Below are positions 1-8,383 of a stretch of 64,000 nt of DNA, piece by piece. The stretch lies in IMG/VR virus record IMGVR_UViG_3300034374_004935, positions 1-64,000 of that record; one strand, written 5' to 3'. The translations under genes and the position numbers were made by a program. A model generated the notes under the pieces. That model saw only the letters and a program-made list of their open reading frames with translations, made no database searches and had not been told where the DNA came from. Origin of the DNA: a virus. Each line of letters begins with the position of its first letter. Position 1 is the first letter of the stretch.

Positions 1-592
1 TATCCCAACCAGAAATATTTATGTATCTTAAATTACTCATACTCAGAAAACAAGCTGTTGCTTGTCCAGTAACTGTAGAAACATCCCAATTTGTTAAGTC
101 TAAAGATGTTATTGAATAACAGTTTCTAAACATCCAGTAAAGTATACCATAAGTAGCATTAGTCATTTGACTTAAATTAGGAGCATCAGTAGCAGAGTAT
201 GTCATATTTTGACAGTTATTAAACATTTCTCTTACGCCATATATTATAACATTGCTTCCCCATTGTTTAAACTCAGTCCATTTAGATGCGTCAGTATTAG
301 ATTTTATATAAATTTCTCCTGTTAATTTAATTTCATGTACACCTGGAGTTACATAAGTATGTATTTTAGCATTAGTTGTTACATTTTCTATAGGAGTGCC
401 ATCTCCCCAATCTATATCATAGTTATAAGTAATACCTCCTCCAGTATTACCTCCTAATTGAAATGTTTCATTAGCTGTAGTGGTGGTAATAGTAAATATC
501 ATTTCTGAACCTGTATTTCCAGAAGGCAATACAATATTAGTAGCTTTTGAAGCTATTCCTAAAGTCTTATTAAAATTGATATTTGTAGGCAT
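1..592 (-). CDS. Partial tail adhesin: PKD-like plus BspA-like (DUF285) repeats
   Basis: The gene starts with ATG at 592 and is still open at the window edge, so only about 197 residues are visible. The first 25 residues (MPTNINFNKTLG..., then IVLPSG) match the opening of the three-LamG protein upstream, which suggests a common virion anchor. Residues around 60-80 (YDIDWGDGTP, then HTYVTPGVHEIKL) are a PKD-type beta-sandwich signature. The visible C-terminal part (MFNNC..., LDLTNWDVSTVT, FLSMSNL) is the BspA-like leucine-rich repeat of the DUF285 family, common on bacterial surface proteins. A receptor-binding fibre is inferred. It is last in the visible leftward late block, six bases after an 86-residue gene. 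The domain recognition is fairly secure; the ligand is unknown. Confidence 0.8.
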   Translation of the reverse strand, partial: MPTNINFNKTLGIASKATNIVLPSGNTGSEMIFTITTTTANETFQLGGNTGGGITYNYDIDWGDGTPIENVTTNAKIHTYVTPGVHEIKLTGEIYIKSNTDASKWTEFKQWGSNVIIYGVREMFNNCQNMTYSATDAPNLSQMTNATYGILYWMFRNCYSITSLDLTNWDVSTVTGQATACFLSMSNLRYINISGWD

Positions 593-597
593 AACAT

Positions 598-858
598 TTA
601 TTCTACAGGTATTGGTTCACTCCATTCTGCCGTTGCCATCAATGTCAATACTCCAGCGTGATCTAAAGATTGAGTTGGAACTATTGTGCCATCGGAAATA
701 AATGTTGGCTCGTGTCCTGATTCGTATTTCAAAACGAATAATGTTCCATCTAAGCTCTTGCGAATTGTTTGTTCACTTGTTTCCGCAACTTGACTAAAAT
801 CTACACTAGGTAAGTCTGAGATATTTACAATTATATATACGTCTGGTAAGTGTGTCAT
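598..858 (-). CDS. Small fibre-associated protein, unknown
   Basis: This 86-residue protein is tightly packed between two fibre genes, with 16 bases to the upstream gene and five to the downstream one. It has no signal peptide, membrane segment or cysteine. It alternates hydrophobic and polar stretches (VYIIVNISDLPSVDF, DGTLFVLKYESGH), which suggests a small beta-rich domain. The position suggests a fibre chaperone, cap or small decoration protein, but I do not recognise a family. It is judged real from tight packing and co-orientation in a late operon. Confidence 0.6.
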   Translation of the reverse strand: MTHLPDVYIIVNISDLPSVDFSQVAETSEQTIRKSLDGTLFVLKYESGHEPTFISDGTIVPTQSLDHAGVLTLMATAEWSEPIPVE

Positions 859-874
859 ATCTTTTTTTATTTAA

Positions 875-3076
875 TTATTTATTCGGTACATCATCAACTA
901 TTGATGCATTTGTCGTGTTTGTCATTGTTCCGTTATTGTTTCCTGAACCTCTATCAATTAGTGTTGGATATGAATCAAAGTCACCCATTCGCCACCACGA
1001 TATTGGATTCAATGATTCAAGTGATTGAGGAACACCATTGTTGAAAATGCTTGTAACATCACTTGCAGAAAGCTCCGAATTAAATATTGCTACTTCATCA
1101 ATGTTGCCATTAAAATATCTACCAAGACCATTGAATCTTCCTATGTCTAATTTACCATTACCATACGCTAAAGATGTAGGTAGCGTTGCACCCGTAAAAC
1201 TTTCAGAAATTCCATTTACATAAATATTCGCATTTCCTGAACTAAATGTAACCACTATGTGATTCCAAACATTCTCTATAAATGGATAATTTATAGTAGT
1301 AATTACTCTTGGCGTTCCACCTAACTCTCTAATAGCAAAATTTAATTTTGTAGTACTACCAAGTACATTTGCAGTTTGTATTGCAAAGTTTCCATTATTA
1401 TTGTAAATCCAATCAGTTATAAAACATTTTTGAGTTGTTGCAGTTGTTTGTTTTGCCCATAATGATACCGAAAAATCAGTTAAATTTTGAAGATAAGGTG
1501 CATTTCCACAATCAATGTAGTCATCAACACCATCAAACAATATTGACTTTGTATTGAATAAAGGAACATCATTTGTCCTTGATGCCAATGCCATATTTTG
1601 TGACGTTCCATTGTTACCTCCTGAACCATTATCAGGTAATGTCCAATTTGTTCCGTTCCATGTTGCATCCTCTCCCATGCGATAATATGTAGTAGGCGCA
1701 ATTAATCCATTTTCATTCAGATTGTTTGGAACTCCTTGATTAAAAATTGTTTGTACTGAAGTTGAATCTCTTAAATCTTGCCCACTCCAAATTGCAACCT
1801 CGTCTAAATATCCGTTATACCTATTGAATCCTCCATTTGCATCAATTCCAATATGTAAAACATCAGTTGCCGTATAAAAACTTGACAAAATACCCATGGC
1901 ACTTGTTGTCGTTTCATCTACACCATTTATAAAAATAGCTCCTTCCGTTCCTATTGTTCTTGATAAATCTACGCAAACAAGAATATGATTCCAATCACCA
2001 TAAGTAATTGCATTAATATTACCACTAACATATTGTGATGTTCGTGATTCTACATTAAAGGATATATCAATACCTTCATACAATACCAATGCAAATTGAC
2101 TATTGTTTGCAGTTGTATCTCTTGGATTACTAATAATGTACTCTAATAATGGTGAACCACTAATTGGTTTAATCCAAACACTTAAAGTTAATTTTGTTCC
2201 ACCATTTAATTGTGAATAAATTGAATTGGTTTCAAAAATATCATCAACCCCATCAAAACTGAATGACTTGTTTGAATATAAACTTGGAACATCATCCTCT
2301 CTGTTTGCTTCCAACATATTTTGACTTCGCATTTCAAATGATCCATTAACATCTGTCAATGTCCAAGCAAAACCATTCCATGAGGCTGTCTCACTTCTCC
2401 ACCAATTTGTTGGTTGTGGTGTTGTTGGTAGGTTATTCAAATCGTTTGCAAGTCCCTGATTAAATATCTCTAAAACTTGTGATGCAGTTAAAACAGTTCC
2501 CTGTCCCCAACAAGCCACCTCATTCAGGTTTCCGTTCATAGGTAACGAGCCATCAATATTTGCTAAAAATGAAAGGTTCGTTCCCCTTCCCATGTTTGCA
2601 GTATTAAAGTTGCTTATTCCTTGTTGAACACCGTCCAAATATATTTTCAATCTTGTATATCTATTTGATAATGTATTATCCAAAGTGACGCAAACGTGAT
2701 ACCATTTGTTGATTTGTTTAACTGAGCCACTTCCACTCCTTGTCCAATTTGCTGATGAACCCTCAACGAATGCCTCTAATTGTAAACTTGCTCCACCTGC
2801 AAAGTAAACGTGAAAACCTCGTGTTGATGTATCTGTGTTTAACCTAATCAATGTTTGATTTGGTACAATGGTATCTAATTTAAACCAAAATGACCATGAA
2901 AATTGTGTTCCGTTGTCAATGCTTTTAAAGTTACTTGTAGATAGTAATTGGTCATCAATACCATCACCAAACCATGATGTAGTATCAAGAAAAGGTTGCT
3001 CCGTAGAAGTAGGCAATACAATGCTAGTTCCGTTTATGAAACCTAGCTTTTTATCAAAATTTATACTAGTAGGCAC
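875..3076 (-). CDS. Three-LamG-domain tail adhesin
   Basis: A 733-residue protein built from three concanavalin A-like LamG domains at roughly 30-210, 270-450 and 515-690. Each opens with a version of FDGVDD (WFGDGIDD, FSFDGVDD, LFDGVDDYID) and contains W-hydrophobic strands and an IYVNG or IFINGV hairpin. Between and after the domains a linker recurs, with a WWR or YYRMG start, WNG, a GSG..N.GT segment and a DDVP end. Such lectin folds bind glycans, so a host-surface adhesin is inferred. The N-terminus (MPTSINFDKKLG, then IVLPTST) is shared with the partial gene downstream. No catalytic glycosidase residues could be identified. The internal repeats suggest growth by duplication. Confidence 0.85.
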   Translation of the reverse strand: MPTSINFDKKLGFINGTSIVLPTSTEQPFLDTTSWFGDGIDDQLLSTSNFKSIDNGTQFSWSFWFKLDTIVPNQTLIRLNTDTSTRGFHVYFAGGASLQLEAFVEGSSANWTRSGSGSVKQINKWYHVCVTLDNTLSNRYTRLKIYLDGVQQGISNFNTANMGRGTNLSFLANIDGSLPMNGNLNEVACWGQGTVLTASQVLEIFNQGLANDLNNLPTTPQPTNWWRSETASWNGFAWTLTDVNGSFEMRSQNMLEANREDDVPSLYSNKSFSFDGVDDIFETNSIYSQLNGGTKLTLSVWIKPISGSPLLEYIISNPRDTTANNSQFALVLYEGIDISFNVESRTSQYVSGNINAITYGDWNHILVCVDLSRTIGTEGAIFINGVDETTTSAMGILSSFYTATDVLHIGIDANGGFNRYNGYLDEVAIWSGQDLRDSTSVQTIFNQGVPNNLNENGLIAPTTYYRMGEDATWNGTNWTLPDNGSGGNNGTSQNMALASRTNDVPLFNTKSILFDGVDDYIDCGNAPYLQNLTDFSVSLWAKQTTATTQKCFITDWIYNNNGNFAIQTANVLGSTTKLNFAIRELGGTPRVITTINYPFIENVWNHIVVTFSSGNANIYVNGISESFTGATLPTSLAYGNGKLDIGRFNGLGRYFNGNIDEVAIFNSELSASDVTSIFNNGVPQSLESLNPISWWRMGDFDSYPTLIDRGSGNNNGTMTNTTNASIVDDVPNK

Positions 3077-3079
3077 AAA

Positions 3080-3346
3080 TTATTTTCTTAAACTAATAAT
3101 TAAAAGTTCTGATCCTGTAGCATCATATTCTATTCTACCAAGAGTACCATTAGATTCTGATGCAGAAAAAGAAATTGTTTCTCCTATTTTTAATGCTACT
3201 CCGTCGACTGTAGCATCATTTGCTGCGTCAACATTTGCAATAGAAACAGAATAAGCTCCAGATGCAATGTAACCTGGAGCATTTCTAGGTCTTTCTATAG
3301 TAGGTTTAAAAGTAACTGCCTCTGTTTGTACTTGTATTCTTCCCAT
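3080..3346 (-). CDS. Small beta-rich virion protein, unknown
   Basis: An 88-residue protein ending three bases before the LamG gene begins. The sequence is rich in Ala, Ser, Thr and Val with alternating strands (YSVSIANVDAANDATVDGV, then IGETISFSASE), typical of a single Ig-like or jelly-roll unit. It has no cysteines, signal peptide or membrane segment. Its place between a basic 286-residue protein and the LamG adhesin suggests a baseplate or fibre-attachment piece. No family is recognised. Confidence 0.6.
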   Translation of the reverse strand: MGRIQVQTEAVTFKPTIERPRNAPGYIASGAYSVSIANVDAANDATVDGVALKIGETISFSASESNGTLGRIEYDATGSELLIISLRK

Positions 3347-3351
3347 TTTTA

Positions 3352-4212
3352 TTATATTTTATATGTAATTGTGAAAGTAATATTTTTTTCTGTAACTATT
3401 TGCCAAGTATTTTCAACTAAATCAAAACCATCTATTCCTAAAATTATTGTGCCATTAAAAACAAGTCTAAATTGCCCAATTTTTCCTTCTATTGGTTCAA
3501 AAATATAAGATCCGTCTCCTGATTTACCTGTTAAAATAACTCTTCCATCTTTTTCAACTCCTTGAGTAAGTATAGTATCAACTTTTGTAGATCCATCATT
3601 TTTAGTTAATGTATAAGTTCCTTTAGTAAAAATATGAGACTCTACAGGCTTAGGTGGTTCTTCTTTTTTCTTTTCTTTTGTTTCAATTATTCTAAATACT
3701 TCTGATTCTACATTTTTAAATACTTCTATTTCTAACCAAATAGATACAATTTTTTCTCTAAAATTTAAAGGAACTCCTTCAGAATTAAAAACTACAAATA
3801 TTAATTGATTATCTGCAATTTTCCATCTTACGTGATATTCTGTAGCTGTTCCTTCAAAGAAATGATCAAAAGTAATTCTAGTAATATTCATGTCTGAAAA
3901 AACTTTGTTTCTTTGATTTTTTAAAACAAAGTTTATTTGTTCGTCTATTCCTGGTACTACACTAAGTTCAAATTGATAATCAGAAGGATTTAAGGTATTT
4001 TGTGCAGTAATCTTATTTACTTTAATACCATCTGTTCTAATTAAAAGAACACATTTATCTGACGGAGCATCTTCAGCTTTATTAAGAAGTCCTATTGATT
4101 TTCCATTTGTATCTAGATAAGCAACTGTTTCTTTTTCTAAATCGTAAAATAATTCTGCATTTGTTGCAGTAGCTTTATTAGCTTGTCTAGCAAATCTTTT
4201 TAAAATATTCAT
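3352..4212 (-). CDS. Structural protein in fibre cassette, unknown
   Basis: A 286-residue protein with a basic N-terminus (MNILKRFARQANKATATN) followed by beta-rich sequence. Residues about 90-110 (DYQFELSVVPGIDEQINFVL) and about 115-180 look like a sandwich domain. A charged hinge (ETKEKKKEEPPKPVES) near residue 190 separates a C-terminal beta domain starting FTKGTYTLTKNDGSTKVD. The Lys/Glu/Pro hinge suggests two folded modules on a tether. It sits in the late operon with six or fewer bases to both neighbours. No enzyme motif was found; a baseplate or fibre component is inferred from position only. Confidence 0.6.
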   Translation of the reverse strand: MNILKRFARQANKATATNAELFYDLEKETVAYLDTNGKSIGLLNKAEDAPSDKCVLLIRTDGIKVNKITAQNTLNPSDYQFELSVVPGIDEQINFVLKNQRNKVFSDMNITRITFDHFFEGTATEYHVRWKIADNQLIFVVFNSEGVPLNFREKIVSIWLEIEVFKNVESEVFRIIETKEKKKEEPPKPVESHIFTKGTYTLTKNDGSTKVDTILTQGVEKDGRVILTGKSGDGSYIFEPIEGKIGQFRLVFNGTIILGIDGFDLVENTWQIVTEKNITFTITYKI

Positions 4213-4218
4213 TAGTAA

Positions 4219-4824
4219 TTAGTTTAATAATTTTTTAATTTGTTTGTATGTTAAAATATTGTAATTAGTAGTTTCTTCTTCAATGTCTCTAGTATCGTAA
4301 CAATTTAAAATTTCTAAAACTCTTTTTTCGTTTTTGAGACATTCTAACACTTCTGGTTGAACGTATCCAAAAGATACTTGATTAACAAATTTTAAAACAT
4401 CTTTAGCAAAAGTACATTGTTTATCCCAAACTAATTTATCAAAACATTCTTTATTTTTTTCATTTGCAGTTTGTGCTAAACTTGTAAGAGTAATATCTCC
4501 TCGTCCTCCTCCTGTACCATTGTCAGGTTGTAAAAGAGTTCCGTTACTATCTATAATAATAAATCCGATCAAAGTTCTTCCTGATCCAGGAGATAAATGT
4601 AAATCAAAAGGAGGTGCGCCTCCACTTCCATATAAAAAGGATAATATAGATCCTACACCTGTACCTCCTTCTGTAGGAGGAGCGGCTAAATAAGTAATTT
4701 CTGTTACTTCTTGACCTACAACTAATTCTGATAATGCTGCAAAATCATTTATTCTAAATAGATATACATTCCAAGGAGAATTATAACTAGTAGATGGGGC
4801 GCTATATAATAATGATGTTGTCAT
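4219..4824 (-). CDS. Virion-cassette protein, unknown
   Basis: A 201-residue protein ending six bases before the 286-residue gene. The N-terminal half (about 1-105) is beta-rich and glycine-rich (TEGGTGVGSILSFLYGSGG, then DNGTGGGRGD). The C-terminal half is alpha-helical and carries three or four cysteines (NKECFDKLVWDKQC, ECLKNEK, LNCYD). This pattern, an attached helical Cys-containing tail with segments such as CFDKL and VLECL, resembles the end of the 273-residue protein at 7,473-8,294, which also finishes in a helical Cys-rich segment. A structural role is inferred from context; no family is recognised. Confidence 0.6.
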   Translation of the reverse strand: MTTSLLYSAPSTSYNSPWNVYLFRINDFAALSELVVGQEVTEITYLAAPPTEGGTGVGSILSFLYGSGGAPPFDLHLSPGSGRTLIGFIIIDSNGTLLQPDNGTGGGRGDITLTSLAQTANEKNKECFDKLVWDKQCTFAKDVLKFVNQVSFGYVQPEVLECLKNEKRVLEILNCYDTRDIEEETTNYNILTYKQIKKLLN

Positions 4825-4825
4825 A

Positions 4826-6706
4826 TTATTCTCGTATTACTATTTGCCAATCTGTTATTGTTATGTTTGCCGTTCCTGTATTGTTTTGAACATACCAAGT
4901 TAATTGGTTTGTTTCTTCAGCTAAACAAGCAAATGTCATAGTTACAGTTCCAGAAGTATTAGTTGCTCCTGTACTTAAATGACTATTTGCAAATTGGACT
5001 CCATTTTTATATATAAAAAAACTATATTCATCACTACCACCACCACTTTTAGTAAAAGTAATAGTAGCATGTATAGACACAAACACTTGTTTTCCTCCTA
5101 GATAGGTTGCAACTCCACTAGAACTACCGCTCCAACGTACTCTATCTTGTTGTGCATTGTTATTACCACAATTTACTTGTACTGGTGTTCCACTAGAAGC
5201 TATTGTAGTAGCAGTTGTGTTGTTAATCATAGTCATTAAAATACCAGCCGTAGAATTTAACAATCCTTGATTAGCTGCAACATCATAATAATATGTAGCA
5301 GGTTGAGTATAATCAGGTAAAAGTGCGATTGGAATTTCAGGTAAAAATAATTTTCCAGTAGTTAATCCGACATTTATAAAAGTATTTGAGCTTATAGTTC
5401 CAAAGACAGTTCTTGAAGAAGTATTAATATTAATTCCATTTTGTGTTTGTTCAGGATGAACAATACATGAATTAATATTAACTACTGCAAATCCAACATT
5501 ATCTGGTCCATTTGCAAGTAATTCAATCATTGACGCAGTTGAATAAGTTGTAGCCGTAGCTTCGTCATACCAGTTATATAATTCGCAACTTGACATTTCT
5601 AAATGCCTAACGTCTTTAAATTGAAAGCCTACACTTCCTGTAGTATACCAACAAATTGAGTTGTTTAAATCGACTAATTCAAAGCCTGTAATTGTCATGA
5701 GATCATAACAACCTCTAAACTCACAACCAAAAATCTGTAATACTTTTGTTCTGCCATAATTATTAGCACTAACACCAGCAGTATAATTAATAGCATCAAG
5801 TATTTTACCTGTAGTAGTAGTATTAAAACCTACATTTTGAATACTAAAATCTACATCTGTAATATCGAATAAAGTGCCTGTGCCTGTGTATTGAATTAAA
5901 TCTTTAGTTCTGTCAAGACCTACAATCTTTGAGCCGTCATTATTAACTGTAATAGTGCTACTTACTCTGATCAATCCACGAATAACATAAGTAGTGTTTG
6001 CCGCTAAAGTGCTTGGTAGATGCGCAGCATCTGTTACTTCGACAATATTAGTGCCATTAGCAATACGAATCATTTGCCCACTAGTAAAAGTTAAGCTATC
6101 TGTTAACGTAGCCGTTCTTGTAGTGCCTATTGTACTATCTCCAGTATATATTGTTGTTAATCCACCTCCATCTGCTCCATTTATTATATAAGAAATAGCG
6201 TATTCTTTAGTATTAGCTAAATTACCTGTTGCAACAACTACTGAAGATACAGTGAGCTCAACGTGACTTGCTTGAATACTTCCTGCGCTTATCTTATATA
6301 TTCCTATTACACTACTATCATCTAAACTTGCTATTTGAAGAATTACTTCTCTTCCTGCTAAAATAGCAATGCGAATATTTGTTGCCCAAGTTTGGTAAGC
6401 ATTTGGTGTGCCTACAATAGATTGATAGTTTATACTAATATTTCCTACAGTAGATAAAGTTAAACTATCTGTAATAAAAGTTTCTACATTAGGAGTATTA
6501 GGTGATACGATACCACTATCAAATCTCCACCTACCTCCATTAGCCCCATCTTCTCCTCTAGGTCCTGAAAAATCTTCTGTAGTATAAGAACTACCATCTG
6601 TTAAAAATATTGTAAAAGTTCCGTCTCCATTATTTACAATAGTTTGAATTCCGACACCATCTGTGCCTGATAATAATGTTACTTCGTTACAATCTTTACA
6701 ACTCAT
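4826..6706 (-). CDS. Tail spike/fibre candidate with parallel beta-helix-like region
   Basis: A 626-residue protein. Residues 1-45 (MSCKDCNEVTLLSGTDG, then NNGDGTFTIFL) form a Cys-pair N-terminal module shared with the 249-residue protein upstream. A short collagen-like stretch (GPRGEDGANGG) follows. The middle, roughly 190-460, has repeated short strands with N/G turns and runs such as NSCIVHP and ISSNTFINVG. This is the look of a right-handed beta-helix of the pectate-lyase type, frequent in phage tailspikes. The C-terminal 120 residues resemble a jelly-roll trimer tip (VFVSIHATITFTKSGGG, then WQIVIRE). Host-glycan binding or cleavage is inferred; no active-site residues can be assigned. 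Confidence 0.7.
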   Translation of the reverse strand: MSCKDCNEVTLLSGTDGVGIQTIVNNGDGTFTIFLTDGSSYTTEDFSGPRGEDGANGGRWRFDSGIVSPNTPNVETFITDSLTLSTVGNISINYQSIVGTPNAYQTWATNIRIAILAGREVILQIASLDDSSVIGIYKISAGSIQASHVELTVSSVVVATGNLANTKEYAISYIINGADGGGLTTIYTGDSTIGTTRTATLTDSLTFTSGQMIRIANGTNIVEVTDAAHLPSTLAANTTYVIRGLIRVSSTITVNNDGSKIVGLDRTKDLIQYTGTGTLFDITDVDFSIQNVGFNTTTTGKILDAINYTAGVSANNYGRTKVLQIFGCEFRGCYDLMTITGFELVDLNNSICWYTTGSVGFQFKDVRHLEMSSCELYNWYDEATATTYSTASMIELLANGPDNVGFAVVNINSCIVHPEQTQNGININTSSRTVFGTISSNTFINVGLTTGKLFLPEIPIALLPDYTQPATYYYDVAANQGLLNSTAGILMTMINNTTATTIASSGTPVQVNCGNNNAQQDRVRWSGSSSGVATYLGGKQVFVSIHATITFTKSGGGSDEYSFFIYKNGVQFANSHLSTGATNTSGTVTMTFACLAEETNQLTWYVQNNTGTANITITDWQIVIRE

Positions 6707-6712
6707 TTTATT

Positions 6713-7462
6713 TTATTTTTTAACAGATAAAGTGGCATTTACTTGGATAAACTCATTATCTGCAATAACGGTTCCGTCGTTAGTATAACTATATGATATA
6801 TATAATAAATCTCCTTTATTAAAAGTTATAGTACTTATAGGATAATCTACACATGCAGTATATAAACCAGAAGTTCCTGCTAAAGTTAATTGATATTCTA
6901 CAGGAATAGTTAATGCAGTTAAATCAGTATCTGATCCAGCATTACCTATATCTGAACAAGCTAATTTATACATTAAAAAATTAATAAATATTGTACTAGC
7001 ACTATGATTAGTAGCAAACGTTGCTCTTAAAGATAAAGTGTTTCCAGAAATTACATCTACAGGACTTGGTACTCCACAAGCTACTACTGTTTCAGTAGGA
7101 GTAAGTCTTGTTGCTCCTGAATAATCTATTAATACTGGAGTAGTTTTAATTTGTCCTTGTAAAGGTGTGGCTACTATTTTAGTAGTTCCAGAACCTGCAG
7201 CAGTGTAAGTATCTGTACGACCTATCATTTGATTACCTATTGCTGCTCCATTTTCTGAGTAAAAATCAGGACCTAATGTAAAAAAATTATGATGTAATAA
7301 AGGAACATCTCCTTGATCAGTCATAGTAATAGTTTGACTAGTGCCATTATCTAAAAATATAGTAAATGTACCATCGCCATTATCTACAATAGCAGAAATA
7401 CCTGTTCCATCATTACCTGCTAATAATGTGACATCTTTACAATCTTTACATCCGCATCCCAT
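6713..7462 (-). CDS. Fibre-cassette protein with Cys-pair N-terminal module
   Basis: A 249-residue protein beginning MGCGCKDCKDVTLLAGNDG and continuing NGDGTFTIFL. It is clearly homologous over about 40 residues to the start of the 626-residue protein downstream, with a CKDC motif in both. The rest (about 55-249) is a single beta-rich domain ending FIQVNATLSVKK, resembling a C1q/TNF-like or jelly-roll tip of the kind found at phage fibre ends. The shared N-terminus probably docks both proteins to one attachment site or lets them form mixed complexes. The fold assignment is inference; the homology is visible. Confidence 0.7.
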   Translation of the reverse strand: MGCGCKDCKDVTLLAGNDGTGISAIVDNGDGTFTIFLDNGTSQTITMTDQGDVPLLHHNFFTLGPDFYSENGAAIGNQMIGRTDTYTAAGSGTTKIVATPLQGQIKTTPVLIDYSGATRLTPTETVVACGVPSPVDVISGNTLSLRATFATNHSASTIFINFLMYKLACSDIGNAGSDTDLTALTIPVEYQLTLAGTSGLYTACVDYPISTITFNKGDLLYISYSYTNDGTVIADNEFIQVNATLSVKK

Positions 7463-7472
7463 AATTTAAGTT

Positions 7473-8294
7473 TTAACAGTTACCAGTATTACACTCGTCA
7501 AGTGTATTGCAATATGTTGTTGCCGCAGCAAGTATTGCTTCTGCAGTGTCGAAATCTCCGCAACTAAATGCTGATTGTATGCCGTATATATAAATTTCCA
7601 TTTGATCTACATATGTTTTTAATTTCTCTACGGTCTCTTCATCACATGCATCGATTAACTTAACAATTAAGTTATCTTTACAATTACATAGATTGCATAA
7701 AAATAAAACGTATTGTTTATCGTTTTCATAAGTATTAGATGCATCTTGTACTTTGTAAACTATTCTATATACTCCATCGTTACCTGACCAAGCAACTTCT
7801 GATAAAGCTGTAAAAGCTCCTGGAGTAGGAGCACCTGCTACGCCTGCGTAGACATCTGTAGTGCCATCTTTTAATATAAAATTTTGTGTAAGAACATTAC
7901 CGTTAATAGTAGTAGAAGATACTGTTTGAGCGATATTTACTGTATAAGTACCTCCGTTATTAGATCCTGTTCCTGTAAGTAATGCTGTGATTTTTGTTCC
8001 AGCTGCTACACCAACACCTGTAAGAGTTTGTCCTACTTTAAATGTTCCTGATATATGTGTAACGTCTGTGAACGTTGTTCCTGATATAGTGCCCGTACCC
8101 GAAGCTTGCACATCAGGAGTTTCGTCACTATTAAAAAATTGAACATCAGCATAAACAATTGCTGATGTATCAATATTTGGCGTTCCCCAACCTCCGTTAT
8201 TTGTAGATAATACATAAGGACCTGTTTCCTCTTGTATTGTAATCTTATCGCATTTATTATTTAAAGATGCGGAAATTTTAGGTTTGAGTGCCAT
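7473..8294 (-). CDS. Virion protein carrying a mobile GTISGTT-type module
   Basis: A 273-residue protein. Residues about 60-130 hold a [18 protein letters not shown] segment followed by [31 protein letters not shown] and a VSSTTI ending. This glycine/threonine-rich beta module recurs, in my recollection, in unrelated phage structural proteins, inserted at variable places. The flanks read as one interrupted domain ([14 protein letters not shown] ... [13 protein letters not shown]). The C-terminal 80 residues are helical and Cys-rich ([31 protein letters not shown]). It lies between the 249-residue fibre protein and the 411-residue structural gene. A tail or fibre component is inferred. Confidence 0.65.
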   Translation of the reverse strand: MALKPKISASLNNKCDKITIQEETGPYVLSTNNGGWGTPNIDTSAIVYADVQFFNSDETPDVQASGTGTISGTTFTDVTHISGTFKVGQTLTGVGVAAGTKITALLTGTGSNNGGTYTVNIAQTVSSTTINGNVLTQNFILKDGTTDVYAGVAGAPTPGAFTALSEVAWSGNDGVYRIVYKVQDASNTYENDKQYVLFLCNLCNCKDNLIVKLIDACDEETVEKLKTYVDQMEIYIYGIQSAFSCGDFDTAEAILAAATTYCNTLDECNTGNC

Positions 8295-8326
8295 TTAGTT
8301 TTTTTTAGTTATTAATTAAAAAATAT

Positions 8327-8366
8327 AGTAGCCCGCCATAGACAGCAATTTTATGGCGGGACTACT
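8327..8366 (-). terminator. Strong hairpin after the 411-residue structural gene
   Basis: Arms 8,332-8,340 (CCCGCCATA) and 8,352-8,360 pair over nine bases. AGTAG at 8,327-8,331 pairs with CTACT at 8,362-8,366 across a one-base bulge, extending the stem to 14 pairs. In the leftward direction the stem is followed by TATATTTTTT. This fits an intrinsic terminator or a 3'-end stabiliser for the abundant structural transcript; some read-through to the fibre genes would be needed. Confidence 0.75.
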
Positions 8367-8383
8367 GTGGGTGGAGAATTTAC

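Noticed and set aside
2868-3254. 128-codon open frame on the + strand
   Set aside because: It crosses the ends of two well-supported minus-strand virion genes and has no coding features of its own.
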